Source: UBA4416 sp040386075
GTDB lineage: Bacteria; Bacteroidota; Bacteroidia; B-17B0; Aurantibacillaceae
DNA length: 64,000 nucleotides
Reading direction: 5' to 3'
NCBI GenBank assembly: GCA_040386075.1
Contig: JAZKGE010000024.1
Coordinates: 1-64,000, forward strand
Below are positions 42,787 through 52,045 of this stretch, in pieces. A program made the position numbers and the translations under genes. The stretch's first letter is position 1; every line of letters begins with the position of its first letter. A model generated the notes under the pieces. It was given only the letters and a program-made list of their open reading frames with translations, had not been told where the DNA came from and searched no databases.

Positions 42787-45064
42787 ACTTGATCTTAAAT
42801 CTCAATCCTGCGTACAACATTCGTCCGTAAATAGGTCCCCAAACCATACTGGCATCAAAGTATTTATTAAATGGCGCGTCACTTGCTACTATAGGATTTG
42901 GCTGCTTATAATCCAGTGCATTCTCTACGCCAACATACACATGAAAATCGGCACGTTTAATTTTTGTCATATAGGTTATTTGCGCCAACACATTATAAAA
43001 ATCGGGCGAATAATTTTCACGCTGATAAGCTTCCGGATTTGAAGATGTTTGCGGCAAACGTTTTTTACCGTTATACTGCAAAGTTGCATCAAACATCCAG
43101 TGCTTATCTTTTGTTTCGTACCCTACATTAATAAAAGCTCTGTGTGTTGATACGAGTGCTTTTTGCAACAGACCTGTTTTATAATTCACTTTTGTATCCA
43201 CATAACGGTAAGCTGTTTTCACGTTTAAACGTTTACGTACTTCCCAGCCAAACTCCACCTGTGCTGTATTTGAAAATGAGGGTCCGTTTAAATTATAGAA
43301 CCAGGCTTGTTGCGTGTTATAATCAACATCCACAACCACCTGTTGTGTAAAATCGGTACGATACAGATCAACAGTTACATAGGCATCTTTGTAATTCAAC
43401 TTCATTTTTTGAGTAAAGTTAAATCCATAATTCCAACCGGTTTCAGGCTTCAAGCCATAAGGCATATTCAAATCGCTGGGTTCAATGATCCAGTCTCTCG
43501 ATGTAGCCATCAATGCCGTATTCTCAGCAAAAATGTTGGCTGTTTTTAAAGCTCTGCCACCACTGATCCTGAACACGGTTTTACTTTTATTTAAAGCGTA
43601 ACGCACATGTAAACGCGGCGTAAAGAACAAGCCATAATAATTGTGATAATCTGCTCGTACACCAGCTACTATATTAAATTTTTCTCCTTTGTTGTGAGCA
43701 AACTCTGCAAAAGCACCGCCCACTTTTTCATCGCGTTTGAATTTAAATAAACGATAGGTCTCATTCACATCATCATTCATATAACTGGCTCCCAGTTTAT
43801 ACGTATTATCTGTTGTTTTAATGATCCCCTGAAAAATATAATTGGCGTAAAATGTTCTTTGTAAACCGGTGTATATGTTCGATCCATAATGGTTATTCTG
43901 GTCATGATTCAAATAGGATAACTGCAAACCCATACTGGTTCCCGGCTTTTTACGAAACACAAAGCCCGTTTTACTATATAGTTCCCACTTTGTATTTTTT
44001 ATTCCTATTTCATAAAGTGGCAACGTATCAGTAACTAAAATTGAGTGAGAAGGTGTGTGAACAATTGTATCTGTTTCGGTGGAAGGATGCACCTGTCCGC
44101 CATTCCTTTCGTCCACTAAATAACCGCCTCCAAACTGGGCTTCAAAACTTTTGCCGGAGTTGTAGCTGTATTTATTCATCACATTATATTGTCTGCCTGT
44201 TGGAATATCCATAAAGCCATCATGGTTCATGTCTTCCTTCAAAGGATTAAAACTCATGTGACTTAATAAGCCAACAGCAAATTTTTCGTTGAACCTGTGC
44301 TTGGCATTCAGGTTATATTCGTTACGCCCGTTTTGATTAACATAAGTATTAAAGTTCAACCGATCGGATGTTTCCGGATTTTGCAGTTCGGTATTGATCT
44401 GTCCCGTAAAACTTTCGTAACCGTTAATAACAGAACCTGCACCTTTACTTAATTGAATAGACTGGATCCAGGTTCCCGGGATAAAACTTAAACCGTAACC
44501 GTTAGCCAAACCACGCATATATGGCATGTTTTCTTTGGTAATTTGTGCATACTGGCCCGACAGACCCAGCATCTGAATTTGTTTGGTGCCTGTTACCGCA
44601 TCTGCAAAATTGACATCCACACTTGGATTGGTCTCAAAACTTTCGGATAAATTACAGCAAGCGGCTTTCATTAAAGAGTGCTCGTTCAGTGTTTCTATCT
44701 TCATGGGATTGAGGTAAGACATTTCTGTTCCCGAAGTGTAATAAACTACTTCCACTTCTTTCAGGTCAACTCCGTTCTTTAAAATAACTGAAAGGAACTG
44801 AGTAGTATCTTTTACTTCAAGCGTATCGGCATTGTAACCTGTAGCTCTTACAACCAATAAGTTGGTTTCTGCATTGGGGCTGATCTCAAATCTCCCATTT
44901 TCATCGGTAGTTGTACTTATGGAAGTATGGCTCCAGAACAAAATAACACCGGGAACTGACGATGTGTCTTTTCCGGAATTAATTTCCAATACGCGCCCTT
45001 TGATCTGCGCAGAAATAGATGTAGCACAAAATATCCCTATGAGGGAAATAAATAACTTTTTCAT
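42785..45064 (-). CDS. TonB-dependent outer-membrane receptor
   Basis: A 759-residue receptor. A signal peptide (1-19, ending ISAQ) is followed by a carboxypeptidase-like domain (about 20-105, IKGRVLEINSGKD), a plug domain (about 110-230, including MLGLSGQYAQITKENMPYMRGLANG) and a 22-strand barrel ending in LYAGLRFKIK with a terminal aromatic pattern. It imports ligands with TonB energy. The neighbours, a secreted HMA protein and an HYC_CC_PP protein, point to a metal, likely copper or zinc. The last three codons overlap the terminator stem. Confidence 0.92.
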   Translation of the reverse strand: MKKLFISLIGIFCATSISAQIKGRVLEINSGKDTSSVPGVILFWSHTSISTTTDENGRFEISPNAETNLLVVRATGYNADTLEVKDTTQFLSVILKNGVDLKEVEVVYYTSGTEMSYLNPMKIETLNEHSLMKAACCNLSESFETNPSVDVNFADAVTGTKQIQMLGLSGQYAQITKENMPYMRGLANGYGLSFIPGTWIQSIQLSKGAGSVINGYESFTGQINTELQNPETSDRLNFNTYVNQNGRNEYNLNAKHRFNEKFAVGLLSHMSFNPLKEDMNHDGFMDIPTGRQYNVMNKYSYNSGKSFEAQFGGGYLVDERNGGQVHPSTETDTIVHTPSHSILVTDTLPLYEIGIKNTKWELYSKTGFVFRKKPGTSMGLQLSYLNHDQNNHYGSNIYTGLQRTFYANYIFQGIIKTTDNTYKLGASYMNDDVNETYRLFKFKRDEKVGGAFAEFAHNKGEKFNIVAGVRADYHNYYGLFFTPRLHVRYALNKSKTVFRISGGRALKTANIFAENTALMATSRDWIIEPSDLNMPYGLKPETGWNYGFNFTQKMKLNYKDAYVTVDLYRTDFTQQVVVDVDYNTQQAWFYNLNGPSFSNTAQVEFGWEVRKRLNVKTAYRYVDTKVNYKTGLLQKALVSTHRAFINVGYETKDKHWMFDATLQYNGKKRLPQTSSNPEAYQRENYSPDFYNVLAQITYMTKIKRADFHVYVGVENALDYKQPNPIVASDAPFNKYFDASMVWGPIYGRMLYAGLRFKIK

Positions 45065-45073
45065 AAAGTCTAT

Positions 45074-45421
45074 TTATTTTTTCTTTTTACAATCTGCCGA
45101 TTCGTATTTGCAGCAATTTGGCAAACCGTTATAAGCCTTTAGATCGGCTGCCTGGTGAGATGTTTTATGTCCCGATTTGGCAATGGCCATTTCTATTTGT
45201 TCAAGCGTTACCTTTTTAGAATCGTAGGTAACGGTGATAGCTTGTTTGTGCTCGTCCCAGTTGCTCGTTTTAACGCCTTTAATGTCAACTGCGTTCTCAA
45301 TACGCTCTTTACACTCGTCGCAGTTGCCTTTAACAGAGATGGTTGTTGTTTGGACACATGATTGTGCATGGATCTTTACTGAAAAGATCAAACTGATGAA
45401 TATGATGATTAAGGTTTTCAT
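45074..45421 (-). CDS. Secreted heavy-metal-associated (HMA) domain protein
   Basis: A 115-residue protein with a signal peptide (1-19, IHAQ). The HMA ferredoxin-like fold (about 25-92) has the metal-binding loop GNCDECKERIE, a CxxC that binds Cu(I) or similar soft metals, and the end DSKKVTLEQIEMAIAKSGH. A Cys-rich tail (NCCKYESADCKKKK) may add metal ligands. Being exported, it would trap or pass metal in the periplasm. It is 9 bp upstream of the TonB receptor gene and presumably co-transcribed. Confidence 0.9.
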   Translation of the reverse strand: MKTLIIIFISLIFSVKIHAQSCVQTTTISVKGNCDECKERIENAVDIKGVKTSNWDEHKQAITVTYDSKKVTLEQIEMAIAKSGHKTSHQAADLKAYNGLPNCCKYESADCKKKK

Positions 45422-45478
45422 TTGATAGTTATAATTAGGTTTTTTGAAAATAGTTACACTTTTTCGCTTTAGGATGAT

Positions 45479-45535
45479 GTCACATCGAGCGAAGTCGAGA
45501 TGCCTTGTTTAGTTCTCGACTTCGCTCGAACTGAC
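45479..45535. repeat. Paired dispersed repeats forming a hairpin
   Basis: The TCGAGCGAAGTCGAGA unit (45479-45501) and its inverse (45513-45535) pair over about 21 of 23 bases around an 11-nt loop. It separates the HMA gene from the HYC_CC_PP gene. Confidence 0.85.
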
Positions 45536-45553
45536 AAGGCGCTAACTAATAAA

Positions 45554-45952
45554 TCAAACTCTGATCACACTACTGGAAACGATCGCATCCTGCACCAGGT
45601 TGGGTGGATGAACTTTTTGATCGATAGAGAAAAATGATACATAATCCTGTTCTACAATAAAGTGCAATGAAGACGGTAATAACACGAAAATGTCGGTTAC
45701 CGAAGCTTTACATTCATGAACCATTTTATAGAATGTAAAATCTGATTGAAAGGTCACATGCTTGCCTTCGTCCTTACAACAATCATCCGTTTCCTGGTCT
45801 TCGCCATCGCAGCAGGAAGTTGTTTTTGAGAACAACGAGACTTTCTCTAATTCTCCTCCGCAGTAATGTGCAATAACACATACACCAACCGTTGTAAACA
45901 CATAAATGCTTACAAGACTAAAGAAGAATATTTTAAGAAAAAGGTTTTTCAC
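45554..45952 (-). CDS. HYC_CC_PP family protein
   Basis: A 132-residue protein with an N-terminal membrane anchor or signal (about 8-30). The motifs that name the family occur in order: HYCGG (res 30-34), CC pairs in TSCCDG and DDCCKD, and HPPN near the C-terminus. The conserved His and Cys suggest metal binding. In Bacteroidota it lies beside TonB receptors and HMA proteins, as here, so a role in metal acquisition or resistance is likely but unproven. Divergent from ligA. Confidence 0.88.
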   Translation of the reverse strand: MKNLFLKIFFFSLVSIYVFTTVGVCVIAHYCGGELEKVSLFSKTTSCCDGEDQETDDCCKDEGKHVTFQSDFTFYKMVHECKASVTDIFVLLPSSLHFIVEQDYVSFFSIDQKVHPPNLVQDAIVSSSVIRV

Positions 45953-45993
45953 GTTGTTAATTTCTACTCACAAAAATACTATGTTTTGTTATT

Positions 45994-46024
45994 CAAAAGT
46001 AACAAATTTGTTAAAGAAATACAA
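45994..46024 (-). promoter_or_regulatory. Promoter for the HYC_CC_PP / HMA / TonB group
   Basis: On the minus strand, TTG (46024-46022), 20 nt, then TACTTTTG (46001-45994), a full -7 match about 42 nt upstream of the ATG at 45952. Confidence 0.6.
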
Positions 46025-46031
46025 GTACTTT

Positions 46032-48062
46032 ATGACTCCTACCGAAGCACAAGATAAGATCCTGGAACTATCCAAAGAACTCGAACAGCATAATTACAAC
46101 TATTATGTGCTTGATAACGCTACTATCAGCGATTTTGATTTTGATAAATTGCTGGAACAATTGATGGAGCTTGAAAAACAGTTCCCTGAATTCCTGTCGC
46201 CAAACTCACCAAGCCAAAGGGTTGGCGGACAAATAACCAAGGAATTCAAATCGGTGAAACATCAATACGCTATGCTTTCGTTAAGTAATAGCTATAACCA
46301 GGATGATCTGTTGGATTTTGACCGCAAAGTACGCGAAGGCTTAGGCATTAGTGCCAGCGGCGGTTTGTTTGATGAAGCCATTGAATACGTATGCGAACTT
46401 AAATTTGATGGTTTATCTATAAGCCTTATTTATGAAAACGGTAAACTGGTGCAAGCCATTACCCGTGGCGATGGTGTACAGGGTGATGACGTGACTACTA
46501 ATGCAAAGACCATCAAATCTATTCCTTTACAATTAAATGGAGAGTACCCTGATAAGTTTGAGATCCGGGGTGAAGTATTTATGTCGCGCCCGGTATTTGA
46601 TGCTATTAATAAAGAACGAGAGGAAATTGGCGATGCCCTGATGGCCAACCCACGTAACGCCGCTTCGGGCACCATGAAAATGCAGGATTCGGCCCAGGTT
46701 TCTAAACGTAAACTCGATTGCTTTTTATATTATGTATTGGGAGAGAACCTGCCCTACTCGTCTCACTATCAAAACATGCAGGCCGCCAAATCATGGGGTT
46801 TTAAAATATCAGAAGAAGCGATGTTGTGTACCGGTATTAATGAAGTGATCGATTTTATCAATCGCTGGGACCTGGAGCGCGCTAATTTATTATTTGACAT
46901 TGATGGCATCGTTGTTAAAGTAAATGATTATAAACAGCAAAAGAATTTAGGATTTACCGCTAAATCGCCACGCTGGGCCATTGCCTATAAATTTAAAGCC
47001 GAACAGGTAAGTACCGAATTGCAAAGTATTTCATACCAGGTTGGCCGCACGGGAGCTATTACACCGGTTGCCAATTTAAAACCCGTGCCTTTAGGCGGAA
47101 CAACTGTAAAACGTGCCTCCTTGCACAATGCCGATATCATTGAAAAACTGGATGTACGCGTTGGCGACTATGTATTCGTTGAAAAAGGCGGCGAGATCAT
47201 TCCTAAAATTATTGGTGTTGACTTAACCAAACGACAAGCGGGAACCGAGCCGACACGATACATTACGCATTGCCCTGAATGTAATGCTGAATTAAAACGA
47301 AACGAAGGCGAAGCCAACCATTTTTGCCCGAATGAAAATGAATGTCCGCCACAGGTTATTGGAAAGATGGAACATTTTATTTCCCGTAAAGCCATGAACA
47401 TTGATAGTTTGGGTGGCGAAACCATTGTGCAATTATTCAAAGCCGGTTTGGTTCATAACATTGCCGACTTATATGATCTTAAGAAAGAACAACTATTGCC
47501 ACTAGAACGCATGGCAGAAAAATCGGCTAACAATTTAATAGAAGGTTTGGAAGCCAGCAAACAGGTTCCTTTTGAACGTGTATTATACGCAATAGGTATT
47601 CGTCACGTTGGTGAAACAACCGCCAAAAAAATTGCCAAGAAAGTAAAGTCATTGGATGTATTGATCAACTCGAGCCGCGAAGAATTATTAGCCATTGATG
47701 AAGTTGGCGAGATCATTGCCATCAGCATTGCTGATTTTTTTGCCAACGAAAAAAACAAAGCTATCATCCTTAAATTAAAAGCAGCAGGCCTGCAATTTCA
47801 GTTAAGCGAAGACCAGCAACAAGGCGGCAGCGAAAAACTCAAAGACCTGACCTTTGTGATCAGCGGTGTATTTGCAAAACACAGCCGCGACCAGTATAAA
47901 GACATGATAGAACTGAATGGCGGAAAGAACTCCGGTTCCATTTCCAAAAAAACAAGCTTTGTTTTAGCCGGCGATAATATGGGACCTGAAAAATTAAAGA
48001 AAGCGCAATCGCTTGGCGTGAAGATGATTAACGAGGATGAGTTTTTGGAGATGTTGGGATGA
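46032..48062 (+). CDS. ligA: NAD-dependent DNA ligase
   Basis: A 676-residue essential ligase sealing nicks with NAD+. In order: Ia domain, adenylation domain with the active lysine in CELKFDGLSI, OB fold, a Cys4 zinc finger (CPECNAEL...FCPNENECPP), helix-hairpin-helix domain and a C-terminal BRCT domain (about 595-676, TFVISGVFAKHSR). The ATG at 46032 (MTPTEAQDKI) fits the family N-terminus; the ORF is open 42 codons further upstream but without conserved sequence. Confidence 0.96.
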   Translation: MTPTEAQDKILELSKELEQHNYNYYVLDNATISDFDFDKLLEQLMELEKQFPEFLSPNSPSQRVGGQITKEFKSVKHQYAMLSLSNSYNQDDLLDFDRKVREGLGISASGGLFDEAIEYVCELKFDGLSISLIYENGKLVQAITRGDGVQGDDVTTNAKTIKSIPLQLNGEYPDKFEIRGEVFMSRPVFDAINKEREEIGDALMANPRNAASGTMKMQDSAQVSKRKLDCFLYYVLGENLPYSSHYQNMQAAKSWGFKISEEAMLCTGINEVIDFINRWDLERANLLFDIDGIVVKVNDYKQQKNLGFTAKSPRWAIAYKFKAEQVSTELQSISYQVGRTGAITPVANLKPVPLGGTTVKRASLHNADIIEKLDVRVGDYVFVEKGGEIIPKIIGVDLTKRQAGTEPTRYITHCPECNAELKRNEGEANHFCPNENECPPQVIGKMEHFISRKAMNIDSLGGETIVQLFKAGLVHNIADLYDLKKEQLLPLERMAEKSANNLIEGLEASKQVPFERVLYAIGIRHVGETTAKKIAKKVKSLDVLINSSREELLAIDEVGEIIAISIADFFANEKNKAIILKLKAAGLQFQLSEDQQQGGSEKLKDLTFVISGVFAKHSRDQYKDMIELNGGKNSGSISKKTSFVLAGDNMGPEKLKKAQSLGVKMINEDEFLEMLG

Positions 48063-48233
48063 GATTAAATGTATATTTAGAAAAGCCAATTGGAAGATAA
48101 AAACCAATGTCATATTGCAAAAAACAACAATATTACATTGATAAAATCAATCCTATAAGGTAGTTACAAAAAAACCTGCCAAGCAACAGTGCAACAAAGA
48201 ACAGACAGACAAACGACTTAAAGTCAGCCGCGC

Positions 48234-48296
48234 ATTTAGCATTTGGTTTTGCCCTGACACACAAACCAACGCTTCGCAAAACCAAAAGAGCTAAAT
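48234..48296. repeat. Long hairpin ahead of the kinase gene
   Basis: ATTTAGC plus TTTGGTTTTGC (48234-48252) pair with GCAAAACCAAA plus GCTAAAT (48276-48296), giving an 18-bp interrupted stem around a 23-nt loop containing CACACAAACC. The same CACACAAACC string recurs after the kinase at 50135-50144. The hairpin ends 20 bp before the kinase start. It could be a cassette boundary or a leader structure. Confidence 0.65.
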
Positions 48297-48315
48297 TTAG
48301 CCAACTCACAGATGT

Positions 48316-50088
48316 ATGCCAAAGCAAATGACCATAGAAAATGTAAATTATGAGCTAATTAAACAAATAGGAAATGGCGGTAGCGGGGTTGTTTGGAAGG
48401 CACAATCCAACGGGAATGAATATGCAGTCAAGTTTATTAACTCGGATGATGCTAATAAAATAGCACGTTTTAGAAAGGAAATAAAATTCTGCAAAACTGG
48501 CAATCATAAAAATATCATCAAGATAATTGCGGATGGGAAAATAAATGGTAAACATTGTTATGTAATGCCTCTTTATGCCCAAACATTCAAACATTTAATA
48601 GATAAAGAAAAAGATGCCGATGTGTTGATTAGCTTTATTTTAAAACTTTGTGGCGCACTAAAATACATTCACCATAAAAGAGTTTTTCACCGTGATATAA
48701 AGCCGGAGAATATTCTGATCACAAACAAGGATTTAGTATTGGCCGATTTTGGTATTGCCCATTTTAAAGATTTTAAGCTAACCAAAAAGGGCGATTTACT
48801 CGCAAATCGTAGTTATGCAGCACCCGAACAAAAAGAGAAAAACAATGCCAATAATATAACGGAAGCGGCTGATATTTTTGCATTGGGCTTAATTATAAAT
48901 GAGTGCTTCACAAAACAAAACCCTTCGGGTTATGATTTTAAACTTATTGCAGACAGCCACCCGTTATATGCTGACCTTGATAATTTAGTCGCAAATATGA
49001 TAAAACAAAATCCTGATGACAGATTAAATATAGATTCAATCATTACGGAAATAAAATTTATTCACCACAAAATCAAGCAAAACTTAGAGGATATTGCAAC
49101 AGTATTAGAAGAGCAGACAGAACTTCTCGATATTAAAAAGCCCGTACTCCGAACTATCATTCGAAGAGCGAGTGAAGATATTCTCTTTGGGAAAATCTTA
49201 TTTTTTTCAAAATCTGCCAAAGAACTAAACAAATACAATCACAACTGGCATATGAAGATTGGCTACACTGTCGATAATTTTTTGTTCAAATTATATGTCC
49301 AGGAGCAAATCCATGCACTATGCAAGAGAAAATTTGAATATGAAAGTAATGTCTATCGAAGAAACAATTGGTACAAGGGGCTTGATTTGGATAGCAGCGA
49401 TGAGCATAAATCGCTTTATGAACAAATGAATGATATAGTGGCCAAATATAAATTGTCGGAAAATGGAGAAAGGCTTTTTGATTTGTCGGGTGAAATTTTA
49501 AAATACTTTTCGGCTTGCGCTGATTACCATTGCAAGGAGATTCTTAAAAGCATAAAACAGAAAGAAGAGTTGGCGAATACCAATCTTAAAAACGCCCCAA
49601 TAATTTGGATTGTGCAAGCCTTGAAAAGTAGTTTAGAACAAAGCATCGAATATTTGTTAAATGGTATTGATGGATTGGCAGGACAATATGACTTCAATTT
49701 TACAGAACACATAGCAATAAATCTGGAACGTACAGAAACCTATCTTGATAATTATGATGATACCGAATTGCTTGATAGTCATTACAAGGAAAAAGAAACC
49801 CAAATACAAAAAATACTATCTGAATTACAAAAGAAATGGAAAGTAATCTGTAATAGGTTAGATGAGGATAATTATTCCATAAAATTCAAATCCTACAGGC
49901 AATATGAAAAGTTCAGAAAATATGCACTCGAGTTATCTAGTCCGTATTATATTTTTGAGGGTGATGTGATACATATTTTAGAATACCCAAACTTTGTTGG
50001 CAATATGGTAGAATTGAAACTTGGTAGAATATTTGGCATTCCTGACACCATAGCAAAAATTGTTGGACTAAGAAAAATAGATGAATGA
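48316..50088 (+). CDS. Serine/threonine protein kinase with unknown C-terminal region
   Basis: A 590-residue protein. The Hanks-type kinase domain covers about residues 8-260: glycine loop IGNGGSGVVWKA, catalytic lysine in YAVKFI, catalytic loop FHRDIKPENIL (near 120), ADFGIAHF (near 140) and YAAPEQK. The rest, about 330 residues, is helical with no transmembrane segment and no PASTA or TPR repeat that I recognise. Being soluble with a large unknown effector-like region, and sitting in an accessory stretch next to a toxin-antitoxin pair, it could belong to a phage-defence or stress system; that is inference. A second ATG lies four codons in. Confidence 0.88.
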   Translation: MPKQMTIENVNYELIKQIGNGGSGVVWKAQSNGNEYAVKFINSDDANKIARFRKEIKFCKTGNHKNIIKIIADGKINGKHCYVMPLYAQTFKHLIDKEKDADVLISFILKLCGALKYIHHKRVFHRDIKPENILITNKDLVLADFGIAHFKDFKLTKKGDLLANRSYAAPEQKEKNNANNITEAADIFALGLIINECFTKQNPSGYDFKLIADSHPLYADLDNLVANMIKQNPDDRLNIDSIITEIKFIHHKIKQNLEDIATVLEEQTELLDIKKPVLRTIIRRASEDILFGKILFFSKSAKELNKYNHNWHMKIGYTVDNFLFKLYVQEQIHALCKRKFEYESNVYRRNNWYKGLDLDSSDEHKSLYEQMNDIVAKYKLSENGERLFDLSGEILKYFSACADYHCKEILKSIKQKEELANTNLKNAPIIWIVQALKSSLEQSIEYLLNGIDGLAGQYDFNFTEHIAINLERTETYLDNYDDTELLDSHYKEKETQIQKILSELQKKWKVICNRLDEDNYSIKFKSYRQYEKFRKYALELSSPYYIFEGDVIHILEYPNFVGNMVELKLGRIFGIPDTIAKIVGLRKIDE

Positions 50089-50320
50089 TATGTTCTAAGG
50101 AAAAGCCCTGGTTAAAGTATACACATTTGCAAGCCACACAAACCAGCCCACGAGCCAAACCGTTGACATTAAACTTAACCCCTACAACACAATTGCCTTT
50201 TCAGCCTGACTATAGGCACTCAACGAAGTACCAATAGGGGCGTAACGAAAATATAAGGTACTGGCTAGTGTTTGATTGGTTAATTGGGCAGCATTTGTAA
50301 TCCTTAACTCTTAAAATTAA

Positions 50321-50352
50321 TTTGCTAATTAATTAACAATTACTTACCTTTG
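50321..50352 (+). promoter_or_regulatory. Promoter and possible operator of the higBA operon
   Basis: TTTG (50321-50324), 20 nt, TACCTTTG (50345-50352). The -33 box lies in the inverted repeat ATTAAT...AATTAAT, and CGTTAGTAACG follows the -7 box at 50354-50364. Either palindrome could be the HigA operator, as such operons usually repress themselves. Confidence 0.7.
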
Positions 50353-50376
50353 GCGTTAGTAACGTAATACAATAGT

Positions 50377-50658
50377 ATGATTGTTTCATTTGGTGACAAG
50401 ACCACACAGAAAATATGGGAAGGCGAAAGGGTTAAAGGCTTTGCAACCGACATACAGGAAATTACGCGACGAAAATTAAGAATGCTGAATAACTCTGTCG
50501 ACATAAAGGATCTGATGATACCCCCGTCGAACAGACTTGAAAAGTTAAGAGGCAATTTGAAAGAATTCTATTCGATCAGGGTAAATGACCAATGGCGAAT
50601 CATTTTTAAATGGGAAAACGGAAATGCACATGAAGTAAAATTAATTGATTATCACTAA
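50377..50658 (+). CDS. higB: HigB-type toxin (RelE/ParE superfamily)
   Basis: A 93-residue ribosome-dependent mRNase-like toxin. The family pattern is clear: MIVSFGDKTTQKIWEG, RRKLRMLN, PPSNRLEKLRGNLKEFYSI, NDQWRIIFKW and the final VKLIDYH. It precedes the antitoxin, the order typical of higBA. The antitoxin ATG starts four bases after the toxin stop. Confidence 0.93.
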   Translation: MIVSFGDKTTQKIWEGERVKGFATDIQEITRRKLRMLNNSVDIKDLMIPPSNRLEKLRGNLKEFYSIRVNDQWRIIFKWENGNAHEVKLIDYH

Positions 50659-50662
50659 GAAC

Positions 50663-50962
50663 ATGAAAAAACTAAAAAATATACACCCCGGAGAAATTCT
50701 ATTACAAGAATTTTTAATTCCAATGGAAATAACTGCTTACAGGCTTTCCAAAGAGATCTCCATTCCTCAAACCCGTATCTCTGAGATCATTAAAGGTAAC
50801 AGGCGTATTACAGCAGATACAGCCTTAAGGTTTTCCAAGTTCTTTGGTAACTCTGCCAAGTTCTGGCTTGGGTTGCAGGATGATTTTGATATTGAAGATG
50901 AAAAAGCGCACAAACAAAAGGATCTGAATTCCATTAAGCAATTCGTTCACAGCGCAGCGTAA
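50663..50962 (+). CDS. higA: HigA-type antitoxin (XRE HTH)
   Basis: A 99-residue DNA-binding antitoxin. It opens MKKLKNIHPGEILLQEFL, the usual HigA start, then a helix-turn-helix (RLSKEISIPQTRISEIIKGNR) and a helix FSKFFGNSAKFWLGLQ. The ATG at 50663 is chosen over an upstream TTG at 50645 that overlaps the toxin. It neutralises HigB and should repress the operon promoter. Its stop overlaps the next ATG by one base. Confidence 0.93.
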   Translation: MKKLKNIHPGEILLQEFLIPMEITAYRLSKEISIPQTRISEIIKGNRRITADTALRFSKFFGNSAKFWLGLQDDFDIEDEKAHKQKDLNSIKQFVHSAA

Positions 50963-51282
50963 TGACCAACGATTATAGACAAGAACAACCTATTTTCAAC
51001 AACCAATTTAAACTCATTACCGAAGACAATGAGTTTAGGATGAGTTTATGGGTAAGAGGTTTTGGCATTACTGATGCTACCGGAAATATAGTGTTGCCTT
51101 TGATGGGTTCTTTTAACCTCGATGAATTTGCCGAAGCAGGCAATGTATTGAAAGTAAAGTTTAAGATCTACCCTAATGGGGCAAAGCAATATGAAGTGGA
51201 GATTGATCCCTTCAATAAAACGTTTGTTTATAATGGGCAAAGTTTTGCTTTAAAGGACTTTGCAGATTCTTTTAAAATATAG
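50962..51282 (+). CDS. Small protein coupled to higBA
   Basis: A 106-residue acidic, probably cytosolic protein with alternating strands (FRMSLWVRGFGITDATGN, VLKVKFKIYPNG) and no motif I recognise. Its ATG overlaps the higA stop (TAATG), so it is the third gene of the toxin-antitoxin operon. Three-gene TA operons with a chaperone or modulator exist in other families; whether this protein modulates HigBA is unknown. Confidence 0.6.
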   Translation: MTNDYRQEQPIFNNQFKLITEDNEFRMSLWVRGFGITDATGNIVLPLMGSFNLDEFAEAGNVLKVKFKIYPNGAKQYEVEIDPFNKTFVYNGQSFALKDFADSFKI

Positions 51283-51969
51283 CGTTTACTTTCTTTGCCA
51301 ACCATGCAAAGAAAGTAACAAAGAAAAATCACCGCTTCTTAAATTTTCCTCGAAAATCTGAACTTATTTTCCCGCCCGATTCTGGAAACTCGGTCCGAGG
51401 GACCTCAGACAACCCAGAATCGTCACACAAATCCTTGCTGAAAACAACTTCGATTTTCTTCGTTAAATTTAAAAGGCGGTTTCCTAAAATTTCAGCTTTT
51501 ATTTTCACAAATGCATATACGCGGTTAGCTGCTCAGGAAGAGTTCAGTAGCACGGCGAGTTGGTAACGTAAGTTTTACGCAACTGCATACGTTAGTAATA
51601 GTGCGGCTGGTTTTGGCAATTCGGTGTGGACCACTATTCGGGGAAGACATTGCGGCGCAAATAGGGGTCGGCGAATTGCCTTGATTTTTTTACTAACTTT
51701 TTGTATCAAGACAAAAAGTTAGTAAAAGAGTCAAAATAGAGTTTGATACTCTTGCAAAAGTATCATCCAAACTCCTCCATACTGTTTGACGTAATCGGCT
51801 CCCCGCCAGTGGTCGGGCATGGCGCTCAGTAACCATCAAAAGTATACAAAACTTCATATTGTACTATGCGTGAGGGATGCGAACGAAAATCCTTTTGCCT
51901 GGCTCTTGCAAAAGATTGAAGTGGGTCAGCCCGACCCGACTGTCTCTTTGGAGGGGCACGCCCAAATAA
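51283..51969. repeat. Composite repeat A (long TTTGGGCG-family element)
   Basis: About 690 bp without a gene. Parts in order: hairpin around CTTTCTTTG...CAAAGAAAG (51288-51320); AGCTTTTATTTTCACAAA to CGGCG (51494-51557, also in copy B); ACTGCATACG to TTTTGGC (51582-51617, inverted in copy C at 58999-59033); variable hairpin GGCAATTCG/CGAATTGCC (51615-51680); perfect 17-bp hairpin (51688-51727); GATACTCTTGCAAAAGTATC; a 33-bp segment identical to copy B (51768-51800); and the right arm from GCGTGAGGGATGCG to GGCACGCCCAAAT (51868-51969). Confidence 0.8.
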
Positions 51970-52045
51970 AAAAAACTATAAAGAAATCTTACTCGTCTAC
52001 AACAAATCATGTTGGACTAAAAGTAATGCTTAGTTTAAATCATTA

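Noticed and set aside
51515..51600. GGTTAGCTG and CGTTAG motifs resembling integron attC sites
   Set aside because: The seven-base core does not fit GTTRRRY, paired R''/L'' boxes are not visible, and no integrase is present in the window.
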